Source of the DNA: Chitinophagales bacterium
GTDB taxonomy: Bacteria; Bacteroidota; Bacteroidia; Chitinophagales; Saprospiraceae
Reading direction: 5' to 3'
Length of the DNA: 64,000 nucleotides
NCBI GenBank assembly: GCA_017303475.1
Contig: JAFLBO010000001.1
Span: 372,001-436,000, forward strand
Shown: one piece after another, positions 30,087-38,649 of the stretch
How positions within the stretch are numbered: the first letter of the stretch is position 1
How the letters are laid out: each line of letters starts with the position of its first letter
Made by a program: the position numbers and the translations under genes
The notes under the pieces: generated by a model
The model's input: only the letters and a program-made list of their open reading frames with translations
The model's database searches: none
What the model was told of the DNA's origin: nothing

Positions 30087-30215
30087 TGTAAAATGAATGT
30101 TGAGTTAGGCGCCGTAGAAGAACGTACGCGGCATTTACAGGCTTAAATTTCAAAAGAAAATTGAGATTCTGCAAACAGTTTAGTGGAAATATGTGTTTAC
30201 TTCGCACATTCAATT

Positions 30216-30527
30216 ATGCGTAATCTATCCGGCATATTGTTTATTTATTTTTTGCTTAGTTGTCTGACTCTTCAGCAACTAACGCCTGTGTATACCGAAT
30301 TGAATGAAATTGAATTCTGCGAAAGCAATTCTGAAAGCGAAAATAGTGATTCCAACGCTCAAAAGGAATCTTTCTCCGACTGGAAAGTGCTACGAGACCG
30401 ACATGCACTGGATGAATATGCTGTTTTAAGCGCAGCTTCTTCCAAAGCCAGTCATATGGTGGGTTCTGACAGAATCCCGGCAAGCGCTTATCGCACCATT
30501 TTTTCGCCTCCTCCGAACAATTTCTAA
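30216..30527 (+). CDS. Small secreted or membrane-anchored protein of unknown function
   Basis: A 103-residue protein starting MRNLSGILFIYFLLSCLTLQ, a signal peptide or lipoprotein-like signal (LLSC), then an acidic Ser/Asn/Glu-rich stretch (ELNEIEFCESNSESENSDSN) and a short basic-polar tail ending SPPPNNF. I do not recognise a family. The sequence is more AT-rich than its neighbours. It stands alone between a divergent oxidoreductase gene and the MFS carrier, and is followed by more than 300 bases without an evident gene before a strong terminator. Confidence 0.5.
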   Translation: MRNLSGILFIYFLLSCLTLQQLTPVYTELNEIEFCESNSESENSDSNAQKESFSDWKVLRDRHALDEYAVLSAASSKASHMVGSDRIPASAYRTIFSPPPNNF

Positions 30528-30948
30528 GGAGATATACGGATCCACCTTTGATCTGTATTGCAATTGTGCCTTTGCACATAGCGCCACCATTTTCCTCAGC
30601 CGTAACTTCCTCTGCACCAACAGCCAGCAGTTTTTACCTGCCAACTGTACACGTCACCACCGTTTGTTGGATTAATTAAAGTAAAATTTTTGCTTTTTGG
30701 TGCTTTTGGACAACCAAAATTAAACCTGCCTAAAATAATAGTGTTACCATTGCACTTGAAAAACACAAGAACTTGAAAGGAGAAAAATCCCAAACCATTT
30801 GATTTCTCCCTCATTTGAAAAGCAAGAAGGTTTTATAAAGGATGGATTTGAACCTGCCGCTGTAAAGTGGCAGGTTTTTTTCTTTTAAGAATACTTGTTT
30901 GGTTCATGTTTTTTCCAACCTTTGCTTCTATATCAAGTGCAATACAAT
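30528..30948 (+). other. 420-base region without recognised gene, ending in a terminator
   Basis: No convincing coding sequence is seen. In one plus-strand frame the bases after the small gene's stop stay open for about 50 codons (to the TAA near 30674), which could be a relic of a longer small protein. The remainder (30680-30850) is AT-rich. The terminator at 30852 implies that a transcript from the left reaches this point, either as a long 3' untranslated end or as a separate small RNA. Confidence 0.4.
30852..30888 (+). terminator. Strong rho-independent terminator
   Basis: Stem AACCTGCC (30852-30859) pairs with GGCAGGTT (30870-30877), followed by TTTTTTCTTTT. It lies 325 bases after the small-protein stop and 61 bases before the MFS start. 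Confidence 0.8.
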
Positions 30949-32322
30949 ATGGCCAACTCTTCTGCCACGCCCCAATTTTCTGATAGCAAACCATTGCTTT
31001 CTACCAGTAGTATTTGGAATATGAGTGTAGGATTCCTGGGTATCCAGGCGGGCTTCGCATTACAAAATGGTAATGCAAGCAGTATCCTGCAACGGTATGG
31101 GGCAGATGTTCACGAATTACCTAATTTCTGGCTGGTTGCCCCCGTTATCGGCATGATTGTTCAACCAATAATTGGTTACTACTCTGACCGAACCTGGAAC
31201 CGATTGGGGCGTAGAAAACCATTTTTTTTGGCAGGCGCTATTGCTGCCTGCTTTGGAATGATGCTTATGCCAAATGCCGGTATACTGGCTGCTGCATTGC
31301 CTTTGGTGCTTATGGGCGCCGGCATGCTCATGATTATGGATGCGGCTTTTAACGTAGCCATGGAACCATTTCGAGCGCTGGTGGCCGACAAGCTTCCATC
31401 AGCCCAACGCACAGAAGGATTTTCTGCCCAAACCGCGCTCATTGGTGTAGGTGCAGTAATAGGCTCCTGGTTGCCCTGGTTCCTGGCTAAAAAACTGAAT
31501 ATAGCAGATACGGCGCCTGAAGGACTGGTTCCAGATAATGTTAAATGGTCGTTCTATATTGGCGGTATTCTATTGCTTGGCGCCATTTTTTGGACGCTGT
31601 TTACCACAAAAGAATATCCTCCGGAGGAACAGGCTAAATACACTGGCGAAACCTTGGAAACCCATAAGGGCAGTGGTATCAGTTCCATTTTTCAAGATTT
31701 GGCCAATATGCCTAAGGCCATGCGGCAATTGGGCTGGGTTCAGTTTTTCTCTTGGTTTGCCTTGTTTTCAATGTGGGTCTTCACCACGCCGGCCATTGCC
31801 CACCATGTATATGGCTGCGCCATTGACGACAACAGCTCTCAGGCTTACAGTGATGCCAGCAACTGGACAGGTATTATTTTTGGAGTATACAATGGTGTTT
31901 CAGCCGTATTTGCGCTGTTTTTACCTAAAATTGCCACCAAAATTGGTCGCAAAAACACACACGCAGTGGCTCTGACCTGCGGTGGATTAGGCTTACTTTC
32001 CATTTATTTTGCTGGCTCCCCCAATTTCCTGATCCTTTCCATGATAGGCGTGGGCATTGCCTGGGCAAGTATTCTGGCTATGCCGTATGCTATGCTGGCA
32101 GGCTCTATTCCAGCGCATAAAATGGGTGTGTACATGGGTATTTTCAACTTCTTTATTACGATCCCTCAAATTGTTAGTGGTGTCATCAATCGCCCGATTG
32201 TGAAATACCTGTATGGTAACAATGCGATTTGGGCTATTGTGATGGGAGGTGTTTTCTTTTTGCTGGCAGCATTATCTGTACGTTTTGTAGAGGATAAGGA
32301 TGATGTAGCTATTAAGGCTTAA
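30949..32322 (+). CDS. MFS sugar transporter (SLC45/maltose-sucrose H+ symporter-like)
   Basis: A 457-residue inner-membrane protein with about twelve hydrophobic segments. WNMSVGFLGIQAGFALQNGNAS near the start and SDRTWNRLGRRKPFFLAGA (the MFS loop 2-3 motif D-R-T-W-x-R-x-G-R-R-x-P) match the SLC45/sucrose-maltose carrier group, as does FRALVADKLPSAQRTEGFSAQ. Predicted to take up a disaccharide or maltodextrin with protons. The frame opens 18 codons upstream; the ATG at 30949 fits the family. Together with the GH13 amylase downstream it suggests alpha-glucan use without a SusCD pair. Confidence 0.82.
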   Translation: MANSSATPQFSDSKPLLSTSSIWNMSVGFLGIQAGFALQNGNASSILQRYGADVHELPNFWLVAPVIGMIVQPIIGYYSDRTWNRLGRRKPFFLAGAIAACFGMMLMPNAGILAAALPLVLMGAGMLMIMDAAFNVAMEPFRALVADKLPSAQRTEGFSAQTALIGVGAVIGSWLPWFLAKKLNIADTAPEGLVPDNVKWSFYIGGILLLGAIFWTLFTTKEYPPEEQAKYTGETLETHKGSGISSIFQDLANMPKAMRQLGWVQFFSWFALFSMWVFTTPAIAHHVYGCAIDDNSSQAYSDASNWTGIIFGVYNGVSAVFALFLPKIATKIGRKNTHAVALTCGGLGLLSIYFAGSPNFLILSMIGVGIAWASILAMPYAMLAGSIPAHKMGVYMGIFNFFITIPQIVSGVINRPIVKYLYGNNAIWAIVMGGVFFLLAALSVRFVEDKDDVAIKA

Positions 32323-32352
32323 AACTCTGTTCACCTTTAAATTAAATGGCTT

Positions 32353-32610
32353 ATGGAAATGAATGATTTGATTTTTACCTTGCTGGTAGGCGCAGTATCA
32401 GGCTGGCTGGCTGGCCAAATTCGACAAGGTTATGGCTTCGGTATTTTAGGTAATATCGTGGTTGGTATCCTGGGCGCATTTGTAGGTAACTGGCTATTCC
32501 GGTCTGTTCTTCATGTCTCGTTGGGTAGCGGATTGTTGAGTACCATTGCCACCTCAGTGATTGGGGCATTGGTACTGTTGTTTCTCATTGGTTTGGTACG
32601 AAAAAAATGA
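32353..32610 (+). CDS. GlsB/YeaQ/YmgE-family small membrane protein
   Basis: An 85-residue protein with three hydrophobic segments rich in glycine: TLLVGAVSGWLAGQIRQGYGFGILGNIVVGILGAFVGNWLF and a final helix. This is the transglycosylase-associated (GlsB/YeaQ/YmgE) family of small inner-membrane proteins linked to general stress response; the biochemical role is unknown. It follows the MFS gene by 30 bases and has its own terminator. Confidence 0.88.
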   Translation: MEMNDLIFTLLVGAVSGWLAGQIRQGYGFGILGNIVVGILGAFVGNWLFRSVLHVSLGSGLLSTIATSVIGALVLLFLIGLVRKK

Positions 32611-32624
32611 GTTGAACTGTACAA

Positions 32625-32659
32625 AAACCCCGTTCCGCTGTTGTGGCTGGACGGGGTTT
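32625..32659 (+). terminator. Rho-independent terminator after GlsB-like gene
   Basis: Stem AAACCCCGT (32625-32633) pairs exactly with ACGGGGTTT (32651-32659), followed by the moderately T-rich GTTGTGTCT. It lies before the GH13 start at 32682. Confidence 0.65.
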
Positions 32660-32681
32660 GTTGTGTCTAAACTGGTAAAAT

Positions 32682-34595
32682 ATGCATCATTGGTTAAAAA
32701 TTTTACTGCTTGGGAGCTGCACATTATTGCAGTGCAAAAACTACTGGGGTAACCCACACAAAAATGCCGTTGCTCCCAGAATTGCCTCTACAACAAAAAC
32801 TGAGCTAAGGGTTGAACCGGCCAATTGGTGGACAGGCATGAAATGGAATACGGTAGAGGTGCTATTCCAGCGGGAGAATATCAGCCAGTTTCAGCTTGGT
32901 TTGCAACAGGCTAAAGGTGTGAAATTACTCAAAACAGAAACCCTCGAAAGTCCCAATTATCTGTTTGCCACTATTGCAATCGACGAAAAAGCGCCAGCGC
33001 AAAAGCTTCAGTTTCGTTTTACCCGCGATCAGGAAATTTTCACTTTTGAATATCCCATACTTGCGCGAAATACGCAACTACGTGCACAAGGAGTGGACGC
33101 CAGAGATGTGATTTACCTCATTTTTCCGGATCGGTTTGCCAATGGTGATCCGGGTAATGATCAGGTGCCGGGCATGCTTCAGGGACTGGAACGTGAACGC
33201 TCAGAAGGCAGGCATGGCGGTGACTTGAAGGGCATTCAGGATCATCTGGATTACCTGAAATCAATGGGAGTTTCTGCAATTTGGCTGAATCCTGAATTGG
33301 AAAATGACCAATTAGAGGCATCCTACCATGGCTATGCCGTTACAGACCACTATCGGGTGGACCGTAGGTTTGGTACAAATGAAACACTCCGAAATCTGAT
33401 TTCCGCCTGCCACAAACAGGGGATAAAAGTTATCAGGGATGTGGTTTTGAATCATATAGGCGACAACCATTATTGGATGAAAGATTTGCCATCTAAAGAC
33501 TGGGTGAACCAATGGCCAAAGTACACCCAAACTTCCTACCGCGCCCCCGTCCTTGTAGACCCTTATGCTTCAGATTATGATAAAAAGCAATTTCAGGAGG
33601 GTTGGTTTGACAAAAGGATGCCGGATCTCAACCAAAAAAATCCACATGTAGCCAATTATTTGATCCAGCAGGCTATTTGGTGGGTGGAGTACGCCGGATT
33701 TGATGATTTCCGTATTGATACCTATACATACTCTGATCAAACGTTTTGCAGTAGTTGGTGCAAAGCGCTTCGGGAAGAATATCCCAACCTGTCTATGTTT
33801 GGAGAAATCTGGGAAAATGCTGTGCCAGTACAAGGCTACTTTGCTGATAATCAACCCTTATTTGGCGACAAATTTGATTCCAATCTTCCCGGAGTGGTTG
33901 ATTTTCAGCTGTGTTTTGCTATCCAGGAAGCATTAACCAAACCAACCACCTGGACCGAGGGCGCATCTAAAATTTACTACGTGCTGGCTCAGGATAAAAT
34001 GTACCAAAACCCTTACAAAAACCTGGTTATGCTGGATAATCACGATATGGCCAGGTTTTACACCCACATTGGCGAAAATCCCGACAAGTTTAAAACTGGA
34101 ATGGCTTTTTTGTTAACTACCAGAGGGATACCACAACTTTACTACGGTACAGAAATACTTGGGACCGGTGATGGCAAAACAGACTGGGGGAGTTTCCGAA
34201 AAGACTTTCCCGGCGGATGGCCCGGTGATCCTGCGAATAAATTTCAGGCATCAGGCAGAACCCCTGCGGAACAGGATGCCTTTCTTTTTACCCAAAAACT
34301 AATTCAATATCGAAACCAAACCCCTGCCTTGCAAACTGGTAAATTAATGCAATTTGCCACCCGTGATCAGGAGCCGGAAAAAGGAATTTATGTCTATTTC
34401 AGGTTTGATGAGGCGAAAACAATCATGATAGTACTGAACTTTTCAGATCAGGTCAAAATGCTGGATACTACCAGATTCAAAGAAAAAATGACAGGGTTTT
34501 CCACAGCTAAAAATGTAATCACCGATCAGTGGATTAGCTCCCTGGACAAATTGACAATCCCGGCTTATTCACCCTTAGTGCTGGAGTTGAATTAA
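32682..34595 (+). CDS. Secreted GH13 alpha-amylase/cyclomaltodextrinase-like glucanase
   Basis: A 637-residue protein with an N-terminal export signal, possibly lipoprotein (LLLGSC or LLQC). Residues about 40-130 look like the cyclomaltodextrinase N-terminal beta domain. The GH13 barrel follows from VIYLIFPDRFANGDP. Catalytic residues are visible: nucleophile Asp346 in FRIDTY, acid Glu375 in FGEIWE, and transition-state Asp455 in LDNHD; VIRDVVLNHIGD is conserved region I. It should cleave alpha-1,4 (or cyclic) glucans in the periplasm or on the outer membrane, as SusA-like neopullulanases do. The carrier gene upstream supports this. Convergent with the acyl-CoA dehydrogenase gene across an inverted repeat. 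Confidence 0.88.
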   Translation: MHHWLKILLLGSCTLLQCKNYWGNPHKNAVAPRIASTTKTELRVEPANWWTGMKWNTVEVLFQRENISQFQLGLQQAKGVKLLKTETLESPNYLFATIAIDEKAPAQKLQFRFTRDQEIFTFEYPILARNTQLRAQGVDARDVIYLIFPDRFANGDPGNDQVPGMLQGLERERSEGRHGGDLKGIQDHLDYLKSMGVSAIWLNPELENDQLEASYHGYAVTDHYRVDRRFGTNETLRNLISACHKQGIKVIRDVVLNHIGDNHYWMKDLPSKDWVNQWPKYTQTSYRAPVLVDPYASDYDKKQFQEGWFDKRMPDLNQKNPHVANYLIQQAIWWVEYAGFDDFRIDTYTYSDQTFCSSWCKALREEYPNLSMFGEIWENAVPVQGYFADNQPLFGDKFDSNLPGVVDFQLCFAIQEALTKPTTWTEGASKIYYVLAQDKMYQNPYKNLVMLDNHDMARFYTHIGENPDKFKTGMAFLLTTRGIPQLYYGTEILGTGDGKTDWGSFRKDFPGGWPGDPANKFQASGRTPAEQDAFLFTQKLIQYRNQTPALQTGKLMQFATRDQEPEKGIYVYFRFDEAKTIMIVLNFSDQVKMLDTTRFKEKMTGFSTAKNVITDQWISSLDKLTIPAYSPLVLELN

Positions 34596-34600
34596 ATCAT

Positions 34601-34672
34601 TTAAGGGTCATTTGATGTCATTTAGGAGCCGTTAAGGTCAAACAATGGCCCTTAAATGACATCAAATGCCCC
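34601..34672. repeat. GTCATTT-word inverted repeat between convergent genes
   Basis: Core arm CATTTGATGTCATTTA (34609-34624) pairs exactly with TAAATGACATCAAATG (34653-34668). Flanking bases (AAGGG and CCCTT types) extend the similarity. The gap between the GH13 stop (34595) and the acyl-CoA dehydrogenase stop (34682) is almost wholly this hairpin. It uses the same words (GTCATTT, TTAGGAG, TTAAGGTCA) as the larger repeat at 24733-25020, so I place both in one family. Confidence 0.75.
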
Positions 34673-34681
34673 CTAATCCCT

Positions 34682-35830
34682 TTACCCCTTCAGCGCCTCC
34701 CTGGCAATAACCAGTTTTTGTATCTCGGAGGTGCCTTCACCAATGGTGCACAATTTTGAGTCGCGGTAGAATTTTTCAACGGGGAAATCCTTAGTGTAGC
34801 CGTAACCGCCAAAGATCTGCACGGCGTCTGTACTAACCTCTACAGACACTTCAGAGGCATAATACTTGGCCATAGCAGCTTGTTTGGTGCATTTTTCACC
34901 AGCGTCTTTCAAGCTGCCGGCCTGTCGGGTGAGGAGTTCTGCCGCTTCAATTTTTGTAGCCATATCGGCCAGTTTAAAGGAAATGGCCTGAAAATTGGCA
35001 ATAGGTTGACCAAATTGCTGACGCTCCTTGGCATATTTTACAGAAGCTTCATATGCACCCTTAGCAATCCCCAGGGCCAGAGATGCAATACTGATTCTGC
35101 CTCCGTCGAGGATCTTCATGGCCTGAATAAATCCTTCTCCCTCCATTCCTAATACCTGACTTTGGTGAATTCGGCAGTTGTCGAAGATCATTTCTGCTGT
35201 TTCGCTGGCGCGCATACCCAGCTTATTTTCTTTTTTACCCGCAGAAAACCCAGGTGTGCCACGTTCTACAACAAATGCTGTCATACCCCGACTGTCCAGC
35301 AATTCACCTGTACGTGCAATTACTACGGCTACATGGCCACTTTTGCCATGTGTTATCCAGGATTTAGCGCCATTAAGCACCCAGTAATCGCCGTCCTTAT
35401 GCGCCACACATTGCATGCGCATGGCATCTGATCCTGTATTTGGCTCTGTGAGCCCCCAGGCGCCAATCCATTGTCCGGAGGCGAGCAGGGGAAGGTACTT
35501 TCGTTTGATTTCTTCGCTGCCAAATGAAAGAATATGATTGGTACACAAAGAGTTGTGAGCTGCCACACTCAAACCAATGGAACCGCATACTTTGGCAATT
35601 TCTTCAATAATGGTTATGTATTCCTGATATCCAAGTCCGGCTCCACCATATTCTTCTGGCACCAACACGCCCAAAAAGCCATGCTGACCCATCTGGTGAA
35701 ACATATCCATCGGAAAAAACTGAGCCTCGTCCCATTCCATAAGTGACGGGCGAATATGCATTTCAGCGAAGTCGCGTGCGCTTTGACGGATGAGTTGAAG
35801 ATTATCCATTCGTTCGGCGGCAAATCCCAT
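34682..35830 (-). CDS. Acyl-CoA dehydrogenase
   Basis: A 382-residue FAD enzyme. The N-terminal helical domain ([21 protein letters not shown]), [17 protein letters not shown] (the FAD/substrate region), and the late [20 protein letters not shown] with [18 protein letters not shown] are the classic signatures. It oxidises an acyl-CoA to the enoyl-CoA and passes electrons to ETF; chain length or branched-chain preference cannot be told. It stands alone: convergent on one side, with a 216-base gap carrying a -7 element on the other. Confidence 0.92.
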   Translation of the reverse strand: MGFAAERMDNLQLIRQSARDFAEMHIRPSLMEWDEAQFFPMDMFHQMGQHGFLGVLVPEEYGGAGLGYQEYITIIEEIAKVCGSIGLSVAAHNSLCTNHILSFGSEEIKRKYLPLLASGQWIGAWGLTEPNTGSDAMRMQCVAHKDGDYWVLNGAKSWITHGKSGHVAVVIARTGELLDSRGMTAFVVERGTPGFSAGKKENKLGMRASETAEMIFDNCRIHQSQVLGMEGEGFIQAMKILDGGRISIASLALGIAKGAYEASVKYAKERQQFGQPIANFQAISFKLADMATKIEAAELLTRQAGSLKDAGEKCTKQAAMAKYYASEVSVEVSTDAVQIFGGYGYTKDFPVEKFYRDSKLCTIGEGTSEIQKLVIAREALKG

Positions 35831-35899
35831 AATTTGATTTTAATTAGGTAAAATAGTGGTGAAGGCTTGTTTAGCCATTATTAGTGGCCAAATCGGGCG

Positions 35900-35907
35900 C
35901 AAAAATA
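35900..35907 (-). promoter_or_regulatory. Probable -7 promoter element for acyl-CoA dehydrogenase
   Basis: On the minus strand this reads TATTTTTG (TAnnTTTG), 69 bases upstream of the start codon. No clear -33 box was found. Confidence 0.4.
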
Positions 35908-36046
35908 AGCTGTTTTTTGGCTTGGGGCTGATGAAACCAGGCGATCGGTCATATATTAGCCAGACAGCCAATGTAATTCGACCAAATGCAATTAATAACC
36001 GCAAATAGAAACCTGATTCACCTTATATTGTTCAAGGCAACCTGGC

Positions 36047-36589
36047 TTAAACATTCCAGCTGCCCAGGTATTTCAGAAAAATTTTAACCAGATTCTCTGC
36101 ATCAGAAATACCTCTGTGGTGTTGCCCGGTAAATACCATATTTTCCACCTCAATGGCTTTTTTAAGCCCAATACCTGATTTAAGCCGTTTCATGAGCCTG
36201 TACTGTTCCTTGAGATTCACATGGTGGTCTGTCCAGCTGTCGTCAAGTCGGTGGAGTTTGCAGTCCGCAGCGAACATTTTCCGGTCGAAACTCCCCCAGG
36301 AACAGAGTACATAATCCTCTTCGTGAATACGTCCCCAATCCTGGAATTCTTCAATCACTTCAGGAAAATAATTAGCCCGATTGATATCCAACTGCTCAAT
36401 TCCTGTCAATTGCCGGCAAAATGGAGAAAGGGTAGGGTGGACGGAAGGTTTAATAAAACGATTGAATTTTCCACGGATTTCCCCATAAGCGTTGAGCTTG
36501 TAGGCGCCAATTTCAATGGTTTCCTGCACATATCCTGGTGGTATATTTTCCCAGCAGGTTGCTTCCAGATCGTATATGATGTAGTTCAT
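36047..36589 (-). CDS. DEDDh 3'-5' exonuclease (RNase T/ERI-1-like)
   Basis: A 180-residue protein starting MNYIIYDLEATCWE, with the ExoI motif DLEAT (Asp7, Glu9). The ExoII region ends in CSWGSFDRKMF (Asp), and the ExoIII stretch GQHHRGISDAENLVKI carries His and Asp. This is the DEDDh fold shared by DNA polymerase III epsilon, RNase T and the ERI-1/KapD group; the C-x-N-IPPGY insertion after motif I favours the ERI-1-like group. It probably trims RNA ends, but the substrate is unproven. Its ATG overlaps the stop of the upstream glycosyltransferase gene (ATGA), so translation is likely coupled. Confidence 0.8.
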   Translation of the reverse strand: MNYIIYDLEATCWENIPPGYVQETIEIGAYKLNAYGEIRGKFNRFIKPSVHPTLSPFCRQLTGIEQLDINRANYFPEVIEEFQDWGRIHEEDYVLCSWGSFDRKMFAADCKLHRLDDSWTDHHVNLKEQYRLMKRLKSGIGLKKAIEVENMVFTGQHHRGISDAENLVKIFLKYLGSWNV

Positions 36590-37506
36590 CGGATTTTCAA
36601 TTTGTGCAATAAATACCAAAAGACCAGCCGTATTTTGCTTTTCTGTGCTGCGTAAAACAGTTTGGTATCCAACCCGGGTGGACGCTGAAGGCTTGGCGGG
36701 TGCACAAGCGGGAAGCTCATAGCAGAGGCCTTTAACCTTGCCCTTGGATCATCTGAAACAGTATGGGTGGCATCATCCGTTCCAATTCCTGTGTTCTGAA
36801 CCAGGTTTTGCCTTGGCACTATACTTACTCCCTTGTTTTTCAGGATACTGTAAGACCAGGCGTAAGCCCATGAGTTGTTTTCCCTGGCTTTGGTTGTCCG
36901 CAATTTTTCTAAAAAATAGGCTTGCACCATGATGTTTGAACTTAGGTCCTCAATACCATTCTGAGCAATAAATTGGTCAAAATGGTCCAGGTTCAGCGAC
37001 ATCTTTTGCCAGGCCCTGCGCCAGCTTGCCCAGCCCCAAACAAAGGTAAACTTGGAAAAAAAATAGCTTTCGTCCATACCTTGGGTGAGATGAGCGCCCA
37101 AATTGGAGCCCCCAATGTGCATTACCTGCTCTTCCTGTGCATATTGGTTTAGCAAGGTAGCACAAAACGCAAAAAAGCTGGGATCAGGCACACAATCGTC
37201 TTCAATGACAATACCGAATTCAACTTCGGAAAAGAACCAATTTAATGCCCCATAAACTCCTTCACGCAAACCTGCATTTTCCTCCCGATACAAAGTTTGA
37301 ATATCGCATGGCCAGTCAATACCTGCAACAGCCTCCCTTACTTCCGCCACCTGGACTGCTTCTCCCGGTTTATGGGCCCTTGCACCATCGCAATGTACAA
37401 AAACGCGCGAGGGCTGAATACCACGTAATCGTTCCAGAACCACTTGCGTATGGGCCGGCCGGTTAAACAACAACAACAATACAGGTGTGTCAAAAACTTG
37501 GGGCAT
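36586..37506 (-). CDS. Glycosyltransferase, GT-A fold (GNT-I-like)
   Basis: A 306-residue cytosolic enzyme. TPVLLLLFNRPAHTQVVLERL opens the Rossmann-like nucleotide-sugar fold, and GIVIEDDCVPDPSFF holds the metal-binding EDD motif typical of GNT-I-like transferases. FVWGWASWRRAW is common in Bacteroidota homologues. Predicted to add a sugar to a surface glycan or protein; donor and acceptor are unknown. The start at 37504-37506 (MPQVFDTP) is preferred over a longer open frame. Seven bases after the GT4 stop and overlapping the exonuclease start by four bases, it is in a tight operon. Confidence 0.78.
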   Translation of the reverse strand: MPQVFDTPVLLLLFNRPAHTQVVLERLRGIQPSRVFVHCDGARAHKPGEAVQVAEVREAVAGIDWPCDIQTLYREENAGLREGVYGALNWFFSEVEFGIVIEDDCVPDPSFFAFCATLLNQYAQEEQVMHIGGSNLGAHLTQGMDESYFFSKFTFVWGWASWRRAWQKMSLNLDHFDQFIAQNGIEDLSSNIMVQAYFLEKLRTTKARENNSWAYAWSYSILKNKGVSIVPRQNLVQNTGIGTDDATHTVSDDPRARLKASAMSFPLVHPPSLQRPPGLDTKLFYAAQKSKIRLVFWYLLHKLKIR

Positions 37507-37513
37507 AAGGATA

Positions 37514-38632
37514 TTATGCGCAGATGCTTTGGTAAATGTGAAGGTGTGCTTGCACACTTTTTTCCCAGGTAAACATACGGGCTCTATCCATACCTTTCTT
37601 AATCATATTTTGGCGGAGTTGTTCATCGCCCAGCAACTGCCATATAGCGATTGCCAATGATCCGGGTTCGGTAGCCTGGAAATACAATGCCGCATCGCCT
37701 CCCACCTCTGGCAGAGAACTGCCTTGTTGTAAAACAACCGGACATCCGCAAGCCATGGCTTCCAGAACTGGCATGCCGAAGCCTTCATACAAGGAAGGGA
37801 AAATAAAACAAAAAGCCCCTTGGTATATTCCAGCCAGTGCTTCGTCTGACTGAACTAGTCGATAATGCACCCTGGAACGTAAGCCCAGCGCATCAATACT
37901 TGCCTGCTCTGGATCATCAAATTGTCCGCCGCCCACGCAAACTAATTGCATTTCTGTAAACTCTTTCAGAAGGGGTTCCAATTGTTCCAACATCCAGAGG
38001 AAATGCTTGTAACCCTTGCGCTGACCCACAAACAACAGGTATGGAGCAGCGCTATGTGGCTTGGACCCCGATGTTGCCGTTAAATGATTACCGTGGTGCA
38101 CCACATGAACCTTTCCGGGATCTACTTCAGGACAAAAATGCAATAAGTCTTTTTTGGTATTTTCAGACACTACAATTACTGCGTTAGCTCTGGAAGCCAA
38201 TAACCGCTTGTGTTCCTTCACTCTGGCATCGAGTGAGAATAAACCTTTGCTGCCATGGTCATACAGTTCGTGAATCATGTCATGTACTGTAATAACCCAG
38301 GGAATGTGCTGCTTATGAACAGCTTGCAGAAAGTATGGATCGAAATAGGTAGGATGAAAAACATCAGGCCGGACGGCCCTGATGGCTTGAGTGGATTGGC
38401 TTTTGCCCCATTGCAATTGCAGCCATTTTTTACCCTTAAAGGCAAAACGACTCAGGCTGTGACGCTCAAATCCTGACAAATGTCGCAGGTAAACGTTCTC
38501 AGAAAAAAAATGCTGGGGCAGCATTACATCCTGCCCCAGCGCTTGAAGTCCACGCATTTGCTCAACGACGTACCGGGATATTCCACCGTAAGTTTGCCAG
38601 GAAAACACCTGGTGATCGAAAAGAATGCGCAT
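37514..38632 (-). CDS. Glycosyltransferase family 4 (GT-B fold)
   Basis: A 372-residue protein with MRILFDHQVFSWQTYGGISRYV (N-terminal acceptor domain, with the GGI glycine loop) and a C-terminal donor domain, with LLFVGQRKGYKHF and PSLYEGFGMPVLEAMACGCPVV containing the E-x7-E retaining-GT4 motif. It likely transfers a sugar from a nucleotide donor in polysaccharide or glycoprotein synthesis. It lies 17 bases after the class I aldolase stop and 7 bases before the GNT-I-like gene. Confidence 0.87.
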   Translation of the reverse strand: MRILFDHQVFSWQTYGGISRYVVEQMRGLQALGQDVMLPQHFFSENVYLRHLSGFERHSLSRFAFKGKKWLQLQWGKSQSTQAIRAVRPDVFHPTYFDPYFLQAVHKQHIPWVITVHDMIHELYDHGSKGLFSLDARVKEHKRLLASRANAVIVVSENTKKDLLHFCPEVDPGKVHVVHHGNHLTATSGSKPHSAAPYLLFVGQRKGYKHFLWMLEQLEPLLKEFTEMQLVCVGGGQFDDPEQASIDALGLRSRVHYRLVQSDEALAGIYQGAFCFIFPSLYEGFGMPVLEAMACGCPVVLQQGSSLPEVGGDAALYFQATEPGSLAIAIWQLLGDEQLRQNMIKKGMDRARMFTWEKSVQAHLHIYQSICA

Positions 38633-38649
38633 GGAATGAATTAAATGAA

